Source: Hexactinellida sp. DTS-2022
Lineage: Eukaryota > Porifera > Hexactinellida
Reading direction: 5' to 3'
NCBI GenBank assembly: GCA_028753945.1
Contig: JAPNXP010000013.1
Coordinates: forward strand, 2,790,001-2,854,000
Length of the DNA stretch: 64,000 nucleotides
The position numbers were made by a program, and so were the translations under genes. The notes under the pieces are model-generated. The model did no database searches and was not told where the DNA came from. It was given only the letters and a program-made list of their open reading frames with translations. Below, piece after piece: positions 1-11,034 of the stretch (positions are counted from its first letter, which is position 1; every line of letters begins with the position of its first letter).

Positions 1-281
1 AATTCTCTAATTGTATTTCCAGGGTTCTTGCCAGGATTTTTCGTTGTAGGGTTCATGAGAGTGAGATATTACTTAATGTCAATGAATTAATGAAACCTTC
101 AAATATTAATATTGACTCAATGGGTACATGCCCACTCACAACATGTGAATAAAGGGTACAATTGCTTTCAAGAAGGGCATGTACCTTTTGATAGAGGCCT
201 AGCGAGAACACTGTGTATTTCTGTAACTTTTTCAATTGAGAATGATTTTAATTCAATAGATTCTAATGCTATAGCTATCGG

Positions 282-671
282 CAGGGAATTAAAGGTTCAC
301 GGACTTAATTGACGCAATTCAGTTCAGCTCCACCAGCGTTCGTTCAGTTCATTCTCTGGCTAACCCGCGTTCGTTCAAAGTCTGTGGGTCGAACTATTCC
401 GTTTATGATAGACTGTTCAATTCTCCAAGCTGTTATTGAAGTTCAGGTTAAGAAGCTAGAATCTAGGCTAAGAGAGTCCACTAGGGATTTCCGGAATTAG
501 CACTTTTGCAGTCACCTATTATATTTAATGGGTCGATATTTATAATTTATCTTTATTCAGTTTAATTCGTTCAGTTCAGTTCAATTCAGTTCGTTCAGTT
601 GCCTTTTGGAAACCGTTGGCGTTCGTTCAGTTCAAGTGCAATAAGTTAGTTCGTGAACCTTTAATTCCCTG
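282..671. mobile_element. hAT-type MITE with perfect 8-bp TSD
   Basis: A 390-bp element with terminal inverted repeats CAGGGAATTAAAGGTTCACG and its complement at the right end. It is flanked by the direct repeat gctatcgg (74... i.e. 274-281 and 672-679). The 8-bp duplication and CAGGG start indicate hAT mobilisation. It is non-coding, with internal 'gttcagttc' repeats at 320-625. It sits inside transposase relic copy A, so it is younger than that copy. Confidence 0.9.
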
Positions 672-2350
672 GCTATCGGCTATGATTCCAATGGTGATAT
701 TTCGTTAGAACATGCAAATAATAAAACTACTCATGTACGTCACATAATGACTCACATTAATGCATGTGAAAGAAAAGAAATTGGGGAACAATCAATTAAT
801 ATTTCAGCAAGTAATATTTTTCATAGACAATTTATATTGGAAAAGAACATTGAGGCATTTAAAAGGGGTAATTTCTCTAATCTAAAATCCCAACAAACTT
901 TAAGAAGAACTAAATCAGACTTGAACTCTATAGATAGGTTCTTCAATGACGATATAATAGATATTTTGGAAACTCAAAGGCGTTTCCGTTTAGAGTTACC
1001 TGACGATCAAATACCAGGTTACATTAAATTTATGGTTCAAAATCCATTTATTATTAATGTATATACCTTAAAACAGATATAAGTTTTTAAATTCTTAAAA
1101 AATAAAAATATTGTACTGAATATAGACGCCACCGGTTCTATTATCAAAAAGCCATCAATATGTGCAAAATCGAAATACTATTATGCTCTTACTTTACAGC
1201 ACCCTGAATTTTGCACGAGCCCGGTACCTGTTGCAGAAATGATAAGTTATGCCTAGGGATTCTCCGAAATAACTCATTTTTTTAATAAATGGATATTAAC
1301 GTGTAAGCTAATTCTCTATAAGATATAAATATTGACCAAGTTGAAATGGACTATAGTTGGCCATTAATGCATAGTACATGTTTAGCATTCAATAAACAAA
1401 GTATACCCATATATATTTATCTAAATGCTGGGAAATTGTAAACTGTAATTTGTAAAACCAATGGAAAGTTAAATTTACCAACTGTATTGCATCTCTGTTC
1501 GGCACACATAATGCATACATAGTATTAGTTACAAATTAGCTAAGAATTATAAAATTGATAAACAACTCAAACAGATAGTGCTACATGCATGCGGTACTAT
1601 GGTACAAAACAAGTACAAACATCGAAGAAAGAAATATTGTTTTTGCATCCCTGTGTGTTTAATGACAACTGAATCAATGTTACCCCCAGTTACTAAGAGT
1701 TTGTTAGATTTAGAAAGTATAGTGAAAGACGATAACCCTGAAAATTTTGAAAAAGATACCTATATATATAAACTTCCCCATTTGGGAGAAATTTTAAGGG
1801 GGCCTACAGTGAAATCTGTGCTAAGTTTTAAAACTAAAACAATTGACATCTAACAAAAATTTTGTTATTACTTATTACCCACAAATCCTAGAATATATGT
1901 TAACTTATTATATGCCATCGCTACCACTTTGGAGTGGAATTTTATTAAACAAAGTACAGTGCAACCTATATAAGTGGGGGAGCTTGGGACGGGAAAATTT
2001 GAATTGCCCCCCATTCCCCAGTTATAATTTTAAGGTAGCAGTATCCCATGCAGTATACCCTGAAATTTACCAATTTCGGGTACTTTGTCACTTTTAAGTT
2101 TTATATCATTTCTGGTTAGAAGAGCCTATGCCGCATCTCCATTCCAAATTTTGTATAGAAATATTGAAAACTTTTAATAATACCGACTTTTTTGTGACCT
2201 CCACCTAAGCCACTCCTGTAGGGGGTCATTTTTTTCTGACCCCGCCATCTCCAGTCGCAACTTTTGTCGATATGTAAGACACATTTTGGCTCATATACAA
2301 CCTAGAAACAAAATCTCAACGGTTTTGGACAGCTTTCAAAAAGATACATC

Positions 2351-2863
2351 CTGGCTATGTAGCGATTCATTCAATTTGAAAAACTTCATTAGTTTTATCC
2401 TAAGTTGTTTAATACGTCTTTTATTGGCTACGTATTACGTATAATACGTATAATGTAATACGTATTATACGTATACCTTACATATAATATCGAGCTCATG
2501 GAATTTGCTTTGAACAACTTTTGGTTTAATCGTTATTCTTTTATTGTTAATCGACTCGTAGTATAGTTTGTATAGTACAAATATGATTATTTGCTCGATG
2601 TTGTTTTTACAACAAGAATTAGAAATATTATATTGAATTTACTTCAAAAACATTCCTGGTTGATCATAGATTTAACGTATAATACGTACTGGGGATAGCG
2701 TATTACGTATAATACGTATTATACGTATTATACACAATACGCGTATTAAACAACTAGGTTTTATCATTTTTAGATCAATAATTTTTCATTTTCAAACTGA
2801 CATCGGGTAAAATTCTGGAAAACACATAAAAAAATAGTTTCTCCTCAATCGCTACATAGCCAG
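2351..2863. mobile_element. Nested inverted-repeat MITE pair
   Basis: The outer inverted repeat CTGGCTATGTAGCGATT (2351-2367) pairs with 2847-2863. Inside it, a second element at 2399-2758 has ends CCTAAGTTGTTTAATACG and the complement of CCTAGTTGTTTAATACG. The inner element carries ATACGTATTATACGTATT-type palindromic arrays just inside both ends. 'gttttat' occurs next to both inner ends and may be its target duplication. No coding potential. Confidence 0.65.
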
Positions 2864-3104
2864 CGTATAGCTACTCCAGATAAACATTAAATTCAACCAA
2901 TTCATGTTGATAATTTCTTAGGAATCTATTACATGAATATGTGAAAATCCAAAGTATATTTTCTCAATGTTACTTGAATATCAAATATTATTGCGTTTTT
3001 GGCATCTATGCGATGAACCAATTCGACTGTGAAGATTTAAGTTAAATCGGGTCATTCTTTCTCAAAAAGTGCTGGGAAGGATGCTGGCACGGGAGCGCTG
3101 CATT

Positions 3105-3245
3105 TGTTAGAATTTGTGATGTTGTCAATTGTTAGAATTGGTCATGTTATCATTTGTTAGAATCTGTCAAGTTGTCATTTGTTAGAATCTGTCAAGTTGT
3201 CATCTGTTAGAATTTGTCATGTTGTCATTTGTCAGAATTTGTGAT
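3105..3245 (+). repeat. Left-end ~25-bp tandem array of the MULE
   Basis: About five to six imperfect copies of a unit reading 'tttgttagaattygtcatgttgtca'. The same array appears inverted at 5218-5358, so it is the terminal repeat of the MULE rather than an independent satellite. Confidence 0.85.
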
Positions 3246-3391
3246 GTTGCTATAGTACCAACTTCTAAGTTTTCTTATGCTGGTTAAATGAAATCACTAA
3301 CTGTGGAATTAGTAAACAAATCAATTGGTATCTTATGATCAATCGAGTGCATTATGTACATCCATATTAATAAATAGCACATACGTACATA

Positions 3392-3651
3392 CCGTATTTA
3401 CTCGAATAGTAGCCTAGGCGATTATTGTTTTTCCTCCATTTTTGGACCAATAATTTTGAGCAATTTTCTAGAATATCACATTTTATTACAATTTATTTAT
3501 GATAATCGGTTGATAATTCGTATAGTGAGTTATATTAGATATAAATGTTTACTACGGGTAGCAGTAATAAATTTTTATTTCCTACTTTAGGGGGGCGATT
3601 ATTGGAGGTAGGCGATTATTCGAATAGAGGCTACTATTCGAATAAATACGG
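3392..3651. mobile_element. Tc1/mariner-type MITE, TA duplication
   Basis: A 260-bp element. The left end CCGTATTTACTCGAATAGTA and the right end (complement CCGTATTTATTCGAATAGTA) are flanked by TA at 3390-3391 and 3652-3653. It contains a second inverted motif, 'ggcgattatt'. It sits in the 5' part of MULE copy 1. Confidence 0.85.
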
Positions 3652-3950
3652 TATATCCCGACAATATTTCATAATTTCCTTATCTAATATGGAGTACACG
3701 CTTACAACTTATAAACAGAATCGCGGGATAATTTATTAGACTTCTGATGGACATAAGTATATTTCGTCCAAAAGAATGGTCGCTTATAATTATGAGATGT
3801 GTTTTGTTCCGTAACGGTTGTAAATCTACTGGTAAACTGAACCATGATTCGAATTTGATAAGTATCATTTCCTGGCATGGACACAGTGAATATAATAATG
3901 ACATATACTTGGTAAAAGCGAAATGTTAGGAAGCTGCGATTACCTCCATA

Positions 3951-5044
3951 ATGCTTGAAATATCAGAAATTTGTTTTGACGGTATCTTTTTTTACTGTAC
4001 CACTGCAGTTTACCAGCTTTGGACGATCTTTATCGTCATTGATCAACATGTACTCCCTGCTATACATTGTCTTCTGACTGGAAAATCTGAAGAATTATAT
4101 CATGCAGTTCTGTCAGAAATTCAGCAAATTCTTCCACAATTTCAACCTCAAATAGCAATGTCGGACTGGGAACAGCAGCACGTAATGCTTATAGAACGCT
4201 GTTCAATGGGATCAAGTTACAAGGCTGTTGGTTCCATTATACCCAGCAAATTTGGAAGAAGGTTCAGAAAGTAAATCTTGCAACGACATACACCAATAAT
4301 GGTGCATTTCAAAATTACATACGCTGTATTATGGCTCTACCGTTCTTACCTCCAGATGAAATACAGCCTACATGCGATCAAATTAATGCACAAAATCTTG
4401 GTCTCGAAGAGAATCAAATGGATAGAGTGGAGAAACTCAAACAATATGTTCAGAGAAGGTGGATTAATCAAGTTCCACCTGAAGAATTATCTGTTTGGCA
4501 CCAGAAAATGGCCACAAATAATGGAGCAGAAAATTATCACGGAAGACTAAAATCCTTAATAAAGTGTAGCAAGCCAAGAATATGGAATTTTCTGGATACA
4601 TTGAATGAAATTATAGTGGACACAAACAACGAAATTGCAAGATTAAAAGAAGGTTTACGGATTACAAGGGAAAGGAAGAAGAAAAATGTGCTAAACGACC
4701 AGCGGCGACAGAAATATAAAGAATATCTTGTTGAAGGTAAATATACCGCATTGGAATTTGTTAAGGCAATCAGCCTTACAGTGGGTTCTTTTACAGAAAC
4801 AAATGAAAATGACTCCTGTTCAGATGACAATGATTATTCCTCTGTAAGTACATTGAGACATAATATCACTACTACAAACATGTGCTTGGTTTGTTTAAAG
4901 TCACGCGAGACTACATGGTTATTTATGCCGTGCAAACATGCGAATTGTTTCGGAAATTGTAGTGACAAAATCGTACAACTTGGTCAAACATGCCCTGTCT
5001 GTCGTTCTCCCATCGAAAATACTTTTCAGATATTCACTAATTAA
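3951..5044 (+). pseudogene. MULE transposase with C-terminal RING finger, copy 1
   Basis: Frame 1 (3951 to ~4175) contains CFDGIF, the first catalytic Asp block, then MSDWEQ, the second Asp. A single frameshift near 4170-4180 passes to the frame that reads GCWFHYTQQIWKKVQ, the MULE C..H motif. It stays open through TNNGAENYHGRLK, the Glu block, to the stop at 5044. The last ~60 residues form a RING-HC finger: C-x2-C, then CKHANCFGNC, then CPVCRSPI, ending ENTFQIF. It resembles the E3-type RINGs found at the C-termini of IAP and Mind-bomb proteins. The family would cut and paste DNA in the nucleus; a role for the RING is inference. The 5' end, including any N-terminal zinc finger, is absent. 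Confidence 0.85.
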
Positions 5045-5217
5045 TTTACTTGTAATTTCTACAAAATTATTATTTAAATTGTGTATCTGTTGTTCTTCTT
5101 ACTTTCTATTTCTTACCAATCTTTTTTATACTTACAATTTTCTACAAATGAAAACCATATTCCTTATACAACACCTCTACATAAACAGCGGCAATTATAT
5201 GTTAAAGATGGCAACAT

Positions 5218-5358
5218 AATAAATTCTAACAAATGACAACTTAACGAATTCTAACAAATGACAATATCATAAATTCTAACAAACGACAACTTCATAAATT
5301 CTAACAAATGGCAACTCAACAAATTCTGACAAGTGACAACATCGAAATTCTAACATTT
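5218..5358 (-). repeat. Right-end ~25-bp tandem array of the MULE
   Basis: Six imperfect units 'aaattctaacaaatgacaac' separated by short variable bases. This is the inverted partner of the array at 3105-3245. It begins about 175 bp after the transposase stop codon. Confidence 0.85.
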
Positions 5359-5422
5359 GCAGGCGCCTGACTCGCACCTTAAATGGTACATATGGTTTTA
5401 TTATGAAATATACACTTATAAC

Positions 5423-5731
5423 TAGTGTTGTAAGGTCGGAAGATTTCCGGAGAATTCCAAAAAATAGCTAAATTTCCGGAAATTTTACAAGGAGAAATTA
5501 TTATATATACCTAGATTTTTTAATTTTGATAAACCAAATCTATAATGTAGAGTTGTTACTATGCGCTTGTTATTTTCCCTCATGACATTCTAACTTAATT
5601 AGCACAAAAATTTTGGCAATTTCAAATAAAGTTCCTAAGCATAATTTGAAATATGTAATCTTTCCAATAATTTCCGGATATTTTCGGAAATTTCCATAGA
5701 AAACAAAATTTTTGTAAATTTTACAACACTA
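5423..5731. mobile_element. hAT-type MITE (TAGTGTTG ends)
   Basis: 309 bp, ends TAGTGTTGTAA and its complement, flanked by a perfect 8-bp direct repeat cttataac (5415-5422 and 5732-5739). The interior is rich in 'atttccggaaa' motifs. It is inserted in Tigger sequence just right of the MULE. Confidence 0.9.
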
Positions 5732-6293
5732 CTTATAACACATCCATTAATGTAAGTTCTAGTCAGTATTTGTATATTTTGACAATTTAGTTAAATTCTG
5801 ATCCACCGCCGATGATTTCTTAAAAACATTCGAGTAGAGCCATCAAAAATATTTATTCAGTACAACTTTAGATTGTATTTATTAGAAATACAGCATAATT
5901 TATTATATTATGATATAATTTGTCCATCTCCCCCATTTATAGAGGTCATTTTGTTTGGGGATACTAAATCCTTTATAATTAAGGTCCCCACTTCCCCGCT
6001 TATAGAGGATCATTTGTATGGAAATGAAGGAATATGGACCAAAATTCCCCGCTTATAGAGGTTCCCCATTTATAGAGACCCCACTTATAGAGGTTGCACT
6101 GTATATGGAAGCAGGGTTTCAACTGATAGTAATGTTCAGGTAGAGAACTGGTTTAAAATAGTTAAATATTCCATATTTAAATCAAAAGTAAATTTCGAGT
6201 TTGGCGATTTTGTGCGACAAATTATTGTACATATACAGGATAGATTGGCCTCATATGCATTTGCATTTCATCCTTTGGGCCACAGTATTTAAG

Positions 6294-7640
6294 GGTATGA
6301 AAATAAATGTTACAGAAAGAAATATTAAGCAACCGCCCCGTCCCGAAAATATTCAGATCCTTTGACCCGAAAAAACCCGCGGGTTGCCGGTTCCGCAACC
6401 CGCCCCGCGAAGAGGTCTAATCTATTCTAAACAAATTCGCAAAATACATCTTCAAAGAAGACGAATAAGAGAATCTAAAACTCTCTAATCTTACATACAA
6501 AATTTATTCTGCCTTAGGTATTGTCTGTGAGGTAGTATTGTGTATTATTAAAACATCAGTTGTCTTTGTATGAAATAGTAGTAAATAATAATTTAGAGTT
6601 TTAAATGCAGTATAAATGTTAAGCAGAAAATACGAGAACTAGGCTGTATATAATTGACGTCGTGCAGAACTTTACGTAAAATTGGTGAAAATTCCTAGAG
6701 TTACTCTTGGGGGCATTTACGCGACCAATCCCTAGAGTAACTCATGGGGGCATTTTACGTGACTTCCCCCTGGAGTTACTCTTAGAACGATTTTACGCAA
6801 GCAACCTATTGGCGTATTTTATTAACACAGGTGCAGTAGCCTTTATATGGGGGGATTTTACGCGAGTTGGACCTTTCACCTAAATAAGCCTATTTATGAT
6901 TACCTCCCACAGCGTTATGGCCATAATTACCCTCAATGTTATGGTTGAATAATTAGAACTGATTCCACTACTCTAAATGCTGGTCATCGCACCTTATCTA
7001 AGATTTATTCTAAAAAATATGGATAAAATTAGAATTGTCAAATAGAAATATATATCTCAAATATTCGAAATTTATAATTAAGTCTTTGTATTATGAATAC
7101 ATTTTGGCCCCCTGAAAGTTAATAATAAGTGAACCTGCTGACTAAATAAATACGTACAAAATAATATGCCTATTCTGACGTAGATAAGCTATTAAGTAAT
7201 AAATTAACCATATTTTCGTTAGTGAGTTCTTAGTATTTGAGTATAATCCTGCTGGAACCCAAGTAAAGTAATGGTCAGAATTGACTTTGCTAGTTTAATT
7301 GTTTGATATTAAACACTAGAGCGTAATGTCTTTATAATCTAGAAAGCTAATCAGAAATTAAACAGAAATATTGGGTTAGTGGTTTGAACGTATACTGTAA
7401 ATTATAGTGATTATTTTGAGGTTATGATTCGTTCTAATATTTTAGGCAATTAATTTGATATGAACATATTTTCTGAGTAAGTAAGATAATTATATATATT
7501 TAATAAGTGATCAACTGCAGCAACTATAACTAATCGAGAAATAGCTAAAATATTTAGAAACAGATGAGTAATAGGTACCATATCTATAGGAACATCGAAT
7601 GCTACTGTTTCGAGAAAATTATGTAATTGTGTTCAACTAT
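6294..7640. other. Non-coding stretch with short tandem repeat
   Basis: No supportable gene. 6320-6415 is a GC-rich island of 'cccg/cgggt' motifs unlike its surroundings, resembling sequence at 40,450-40,530 and probably a MITE piece. 6690-6800 has three ~45-50 bp direct repeats built on 'agttactcttgggggcattt'. The rest is AT-rich and shows no motif I can interpret. Confidence 0.5.
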
Positions 7641-7666
7641 AATTATAATCAAGTGGAATTCGCTTA

Positions 7667-9233
7667 TTGTTTTTTTATAAAAAGTCCCAAGAGTATATTT
7701 GTATTAATTTTGTTTCTTTATTACCAACTTCGACTATTAGCCAAAGGCGCAAATGGACTCTAACACTTGCTAATAGGCAAACTCCACTACTATATACCGT
7801 ATTGAGTTTATTTGAATTAAAAGCACACAATCACAAGCTTTCAGATTATAGGGCCGAAGTTTACCTCTTAAAATCAAAGTGCTTAATCGTGGCGAGAATC
7901 TCACGTGACAGACTATCTAAGGTGTTTAAACAAGTGATCCGTGATGATCCTGCTGCGACTACTTTATTATATAAAAATTTAGAATCAACAATGTATCGCG
8001 CACGTAGAGAAATTGAGCCACCTATTCCTGGAAGTCCTGCTGAATTTTGTCAAATGATTCCATCATCACAATTTGGTGTCCATTACAAAGGTGAGGTACA
8101 TGTGGGAAATGATATGGAGTAATTTTTTTCTCAGATCAGATGACTGCTACACTATCAGAAGTAGAAGACATTTATTTCGATGGAACATTTTACACAGTCC
8201 CTTCCCAATTCTATCAACTGTGGACAGTTTTTGCACGATTTGGGCGTCACGTACTCCCTGAGATTCATTGTCTGCTTACAGTCAAACAGGAAGAAATCTA
8301 TACTGCTGTTCTAGCAAGAATTCATTAACTTCTTCCACAACTAACACCTATTAATGGGATGTCCGATTGGGAAAGGGGTGCTAGAAACGCTGTAAAACAC
8401 GATTTCCAGGTATTCTTCTTAGAGGATGTCATTTTCACTATTCTCAAAGTGTCTGGCGTAAGATTCAAAGGTTAGGCCTTTCCAATGCATATCACTCGAA
8501 TTCGGAATTTAAAACAGCAGTTAGGTGTTTTATGGCTCTTCCATTTCTTCCCGAAGATCATATTCGACCAATATATAATCACTTAAATTTGGAAGATGTC
8601 ATTCTTACTGCTGAAAATATGGATAACTTTACCATTTTTTAAAATTATATCAGAAAGCAATGGATTGATGGCATTCCTAGCAACGAACTCTCTGTTTTTA
8701 ACTGTCGATTCAGAACGAACAATGGAGCGGAAAACTACCATGGTAGATTGAAAAAGGACATCGTAGTCGCACATCCACGCATTTGGTTCTTTGTAGAAGT
8801 CTTAAATAACACAATCCAGGATACTGATCTAGATATTGAGCGTCTAAGCAAAGGCATTGATATCACTCGCACACGAAAATTGAAAGATATCCAGAAAGAT
8901 TCATTCCTTAGTAACTGCAGAGAAAAGCTTGTGTCAGGTTAATATGATCTAGTCCAATATGTGAAATCAATTGCCAACTCGATTCAACCAGAAACCAATT
9001 CGATTGATATGATACATGGAGATCTTCAAAGCAATTCTTCAATCGATGACGATAATGAGCGTGAAACTCCTCAACAAATTGCTGCTTGCTGTGTGTGCCT
9101 ATTACGTAGAGAAACAACCGTAGTATTTCTTCCCTGCAGGCATGCTAAATGTTGCGAGAATTGCAGCGTACACCTAGAACAATGCCCAATGTGCAGGTCT
9201 ACCATCGAAGAACGATTCCAAATATATACTTGA
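7667..9233 (+). pseudogene. MULE transposase with C-terminal RING finger, copy 2
   Basis: This copy keeps more of the N-terminus than copy 1: KAHNHKLSDYRAEV, then RARREIEPPIP. A clean 44-nt intron fits at 8091-8134 (AAAG|GTGAGG ... TTTCTCAG|AT) and joins the frames at VHYK-DQMT. Catalytic blocks follow: IYFDGTFYT, MSDWERGA, GCHFHYSQSVWRK and NNGAENYHGRLK. The C-terminal RING reads CCVCLLRRET...CRHAKCCENC...CPMCRSTI and ends RFQIYT at 9233. Damage: stops at 8326, ~8638 and 8940, and a frameshift near 8405. The sequence is clearly diverged from copy 1, so this is a separate, older insertion. No terminal repeats were found for it. Confidence 0.85.
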
Positions 9234-9354
9234 ATAATTTTATATTACTCTATTGTTTTTCTCATTTAGTTACTTTTATTTATTCATTTATTCATAGACA
9301 ACTCTGATTGTTTACTCGGTATTAAAGTTCATTGATTAAGCACTAACCATACTA

Positions 9355-9660
9355 CAGGGGCGTAGCCAGGATTTGGGTTGAAGGGGAGGCTTCTGGAATC
9401 TGGAGTCATAGCCCCCAGCGAAATGTTTAAAATTACTGTAACAAACGACAGATTTTGTATATGAGAAATCCTTGCAGTACATAGCCTTTATCCACTAACA
9501 ATGAAACACTTTTAAATATAACTTTTAACATTTGCCGCTTCACTCGTGACTAGTACAATGCTTTTGAAGCGGAAGTAGTCCTCCGTTCCTAATAAAATAC
9601 TTCAGTCTGACAGGATTGGGGGATGCTAGGTCACCTAGGACCACCCTCCCTACGCCACTG
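9355..9660. mobile_element. hAT-type MITE (CAGGGGCGTAGCC ends)
   Basis: The left end CAGGGGCGTAGCCAGGATTT and the right end (complement CAGTGGCGTAGGGAGGGTGG) are the widespread hAT 'GGCGTAG' terminus. The flanks ccatacta and tcacagta match at only 5 of 8 positions, so the duplication has decayed or an end is displaced by a base or two. Confidence 0.7.
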
Positions 9661-9661
9661 T

Positions 9662-9785
9662 CACAGTAAAGTCGATAATTTGCTAACCATAGGAAAGTCA
9701 ATAAATTGCAAACCTTGGAAAGTCGATGAATTGCAAACCTGGGAAAAGTCGATGAATTGCAAACACTATGAGTCGATGAATTGAC
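9662..9785 (+). repeat. ~25-bp minisatellite
   Basis: About five copies of 'aaagtcgatgaattgcaaac' plus a few variable bases, directly between the MITE at 9355-9660 and the inverted P-element fragment. The junction with the P fragment is at ~9790, the same point where P-element copy 2 (54.63 kb) meets its intron-like gap. Confidence 0.8.
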
Positions 9786-9789
9786 GCTT

Positions 9790-10630
9790 CTCCCCCTCAT
9801 CTACTTGTTGGTTTCATAGTCCTTCCGTGGCCGTGGAATTTCCCTGAACCTTCTTCAACCCGAAGTTACTTCTTCAAGTAACTTCGGGTCTCTTGGGAAA
9901 TGAAATGCGGAGGTAGACTCATCTTGGCTTTTATAATTAGACTTGCATCCTGGGACAACACAAGACATGCTATTAGAAGTTTCAAATGAATTGTACTGTT
10001 GGGGAACGTTCTGATGAAGATAAGTGTCGTGAAATGAATTTAACAGTGATTAAAAGAACTTTAACTAAGTATTAAAATAATATATAAATATTATGGTTGG
10101 TTTCGACATTCCTACCTATGTACCATTTTTGGTTAAAATCGATGTAGAATGAATTATAATGGTTAGTTTAGGGCAGTGGTTCCCAACCTTTTCCAAAAAA
10201 TTTCACGATATTACCCCTAACCTATATTTTTGCTATAATTCCCCCCAACACTACAATGTACAATTTTGGTATTGAAATAACTGAAAAACTAAGTGAAATA
10301 TAAATAATACTGTCAATGAGAACTGTCAATATTATTAATACTAGGTATTTTTAATTATTCAGTGATTAAATCGTTCAGTGAGACAAAGCAATCCAGAAAA
10401 TTTCATTAATATTTATAAGTATACCTATGTCGAATTCCTCCCCGAGGATGGCCAAATTCCTCCCGAGGGAGGAATTCCTCCCAGGTTGGCAACCACTGGT
10501 TTAGGGTGTACAATGCTAAATGCTAGCAGTAAATAAGCTTACGCAAAATTTAATTTGACTGACCTAACCAATCCCTGGTCCAAGTCCATCAATCAGCACC
10601 ATTGCCTTATGTATAGAATGCTATAGAGTA
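9790..10630 (-). mobile_element. 5' terminal fragment of a P element (inverted)
   Basis: Read on the - strand, this begins with the terminal sequence also seen at 53,936 (ATAGCATTCTATACATAAGG). It runs through the leader into the start of a THAP-domain protein (MSCVVPGCKSNYKS, near 9965) and stops after the codons for about 50 residues at ~9790. In the THAP part a 15-16 bp inverted piece ('cccgaagttacttcttcaag') interrupts the frame. The homologous stretch at 53,936-54,630 is collinear, so this is a 5'-end relic of the same P family. A hAT MITE (10174-10498) was inserted later. Confidence 0.8.
10174..10498. mobile_element. hAT-type MITE (CAGTGGTTC ends) with empty-site proof
   Basis: 325 bp, ends CAGTGGTTCCCAACC and its near complement, flanked by gtttaggg (10166-10173, 10499-10506). 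The related P-element leader at ~54,050 on the opposite strand has a single gtttaggg and no insert, so it is the pre-insertion state. Confidence 0.93.
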
Positions 10631-10930
10631 ACTTTTGGCACCCGCCAACAAGTTAAGGTTTCCACTCAAATTTTCTCACCTCGACAAACTATGACGTCAG
10701 TGTCACATTTCGAGAACCCTGAAAATTCACTTAATTGCACATAATTCGCGCCCTGTAATTAAATAAAAATCTGAAACTACATTAATGATGCGGACACGTT
10801 GGTCACAACAGATTACCAGTATGCTTACTCATTTTGAAATATAATTTCTGGAATATAGGGGTAACCTTTGGCACCCGACAAGAATTTGAGGTTTCTATCA
10901 GAAATTTCTCACACCTCGACAGGTTTTCTT
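10620..10930. repeat. Direct repeat pair next to the P fragment
   Basis: Two ~60-bp direct repeats, 10626-10690 and 10857-10920, share 'gtaacytttggcacccg' and 'ttctcac(ac)ctcgaca'. Function unknown; no coding potential. Confidence 0.55.
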
Positions 10931-11034
10931 AAGGAAATAACAATATTCCGACTGCTACATTTTATAAATGATCGCTCTGAGCAGGTAGTTCAGAAAAGTG
11001 TGATTGATCATTTCATTGATTGCTCTTAGTATCA

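Larger units (their letters stand above)
3100..5362 (+). mobile_element. MULE with tandem-repeat termini and RING-tailed transposase (copy 1)
   Basis: Both ends are built from tandem copies of a ~25-bp unit (ATTTGTTAGAATTTGTCATG and a few more bases), in inverted orientation: about 3105-3245 on the left and 5218-5358 on the right. The outermost bases are also partly inverted (GCGCTGCATTTGTTAG / CTAACATTTGCAGGCGCC). Long termini enclosing a MULE-type transposase fit the Mutator superfamily. The exact edges and the 9-11 bp duplication cannot be fixed by eye. A mariner-type MITE (3392-3651) lies in its 5' part, and the N-terminal coding part appears lost. Confidence 0.7.
1957..6101. mobile_element. 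Tigger/pogo-like element, ends only, filled with later insertions
   Basis: The ends read CAGTGCAACCTATATAAGTG (1957) and the complement of CAGTGCAACCTCTATAAGTG (ending 6101), with TA on both outer sides (1955-1956, 6102-6103). CAGT...AACCTCTATAA termini with a TA duplication are typical of Tigger/pogo elements of the Tc1/mariner superfamily. Short terminal-type repeats ('cccc.cttatagagg') recur at 5930-6095. I see no pogo transposase. Most of the 4.1 kb consists of later arrivals: a nested MITE pair at 2351-2863, a RING-MULE at about 3100-5362 and a hAT MITE at 5423-5731. It interrupts DATG copy A between its HLCSAH and SNVQVENWF blocks. Confidence 0.8.
1..6293 (+). pseudogene. DDE transposase relic, 'DATG' family copy A (interrupted)
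   Basis: Coding remnants of one transposase lie in three blocks: about 1-281, 680-1855 and 6104-6293. Block 2 reads through a helical N-terminal part, then GYIKFMVQNPF, a stop at 1080, and the first catalytic-type motif NIDATGS (~1124). PVAEMIS (~1230) and a degenerate second-Asp region, VEMDYSWPLMHS (~1345), follow. Next comes HLCSAHIMH (~1495). Block 3 holds SNVQVENWFK (~6140), which supplies the Glu. D-D-E order plus a C/H motif between D2 and E is the MULE-like arrangement; I do not recognise a named subfamily. The same motifs recur at 27.3-28.5 kb and 62.3-64 kb. A hAT MITE (282-671) and a Tigger-type element (1957-6101) separate the blocks. Removing the MITE and one 8-bp duplication restores the reading frame. 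Many other stops show the copy is dead; its 5' end may lie outside the window. Confidence 0.7.

Noticed and set aside
53-500. Small open frames at the left edge, both strands
   Set aside because: The - strand frame is a shadow; the frame at 309-500 is entirely MITE sequence ('gttcagttc' repeats).
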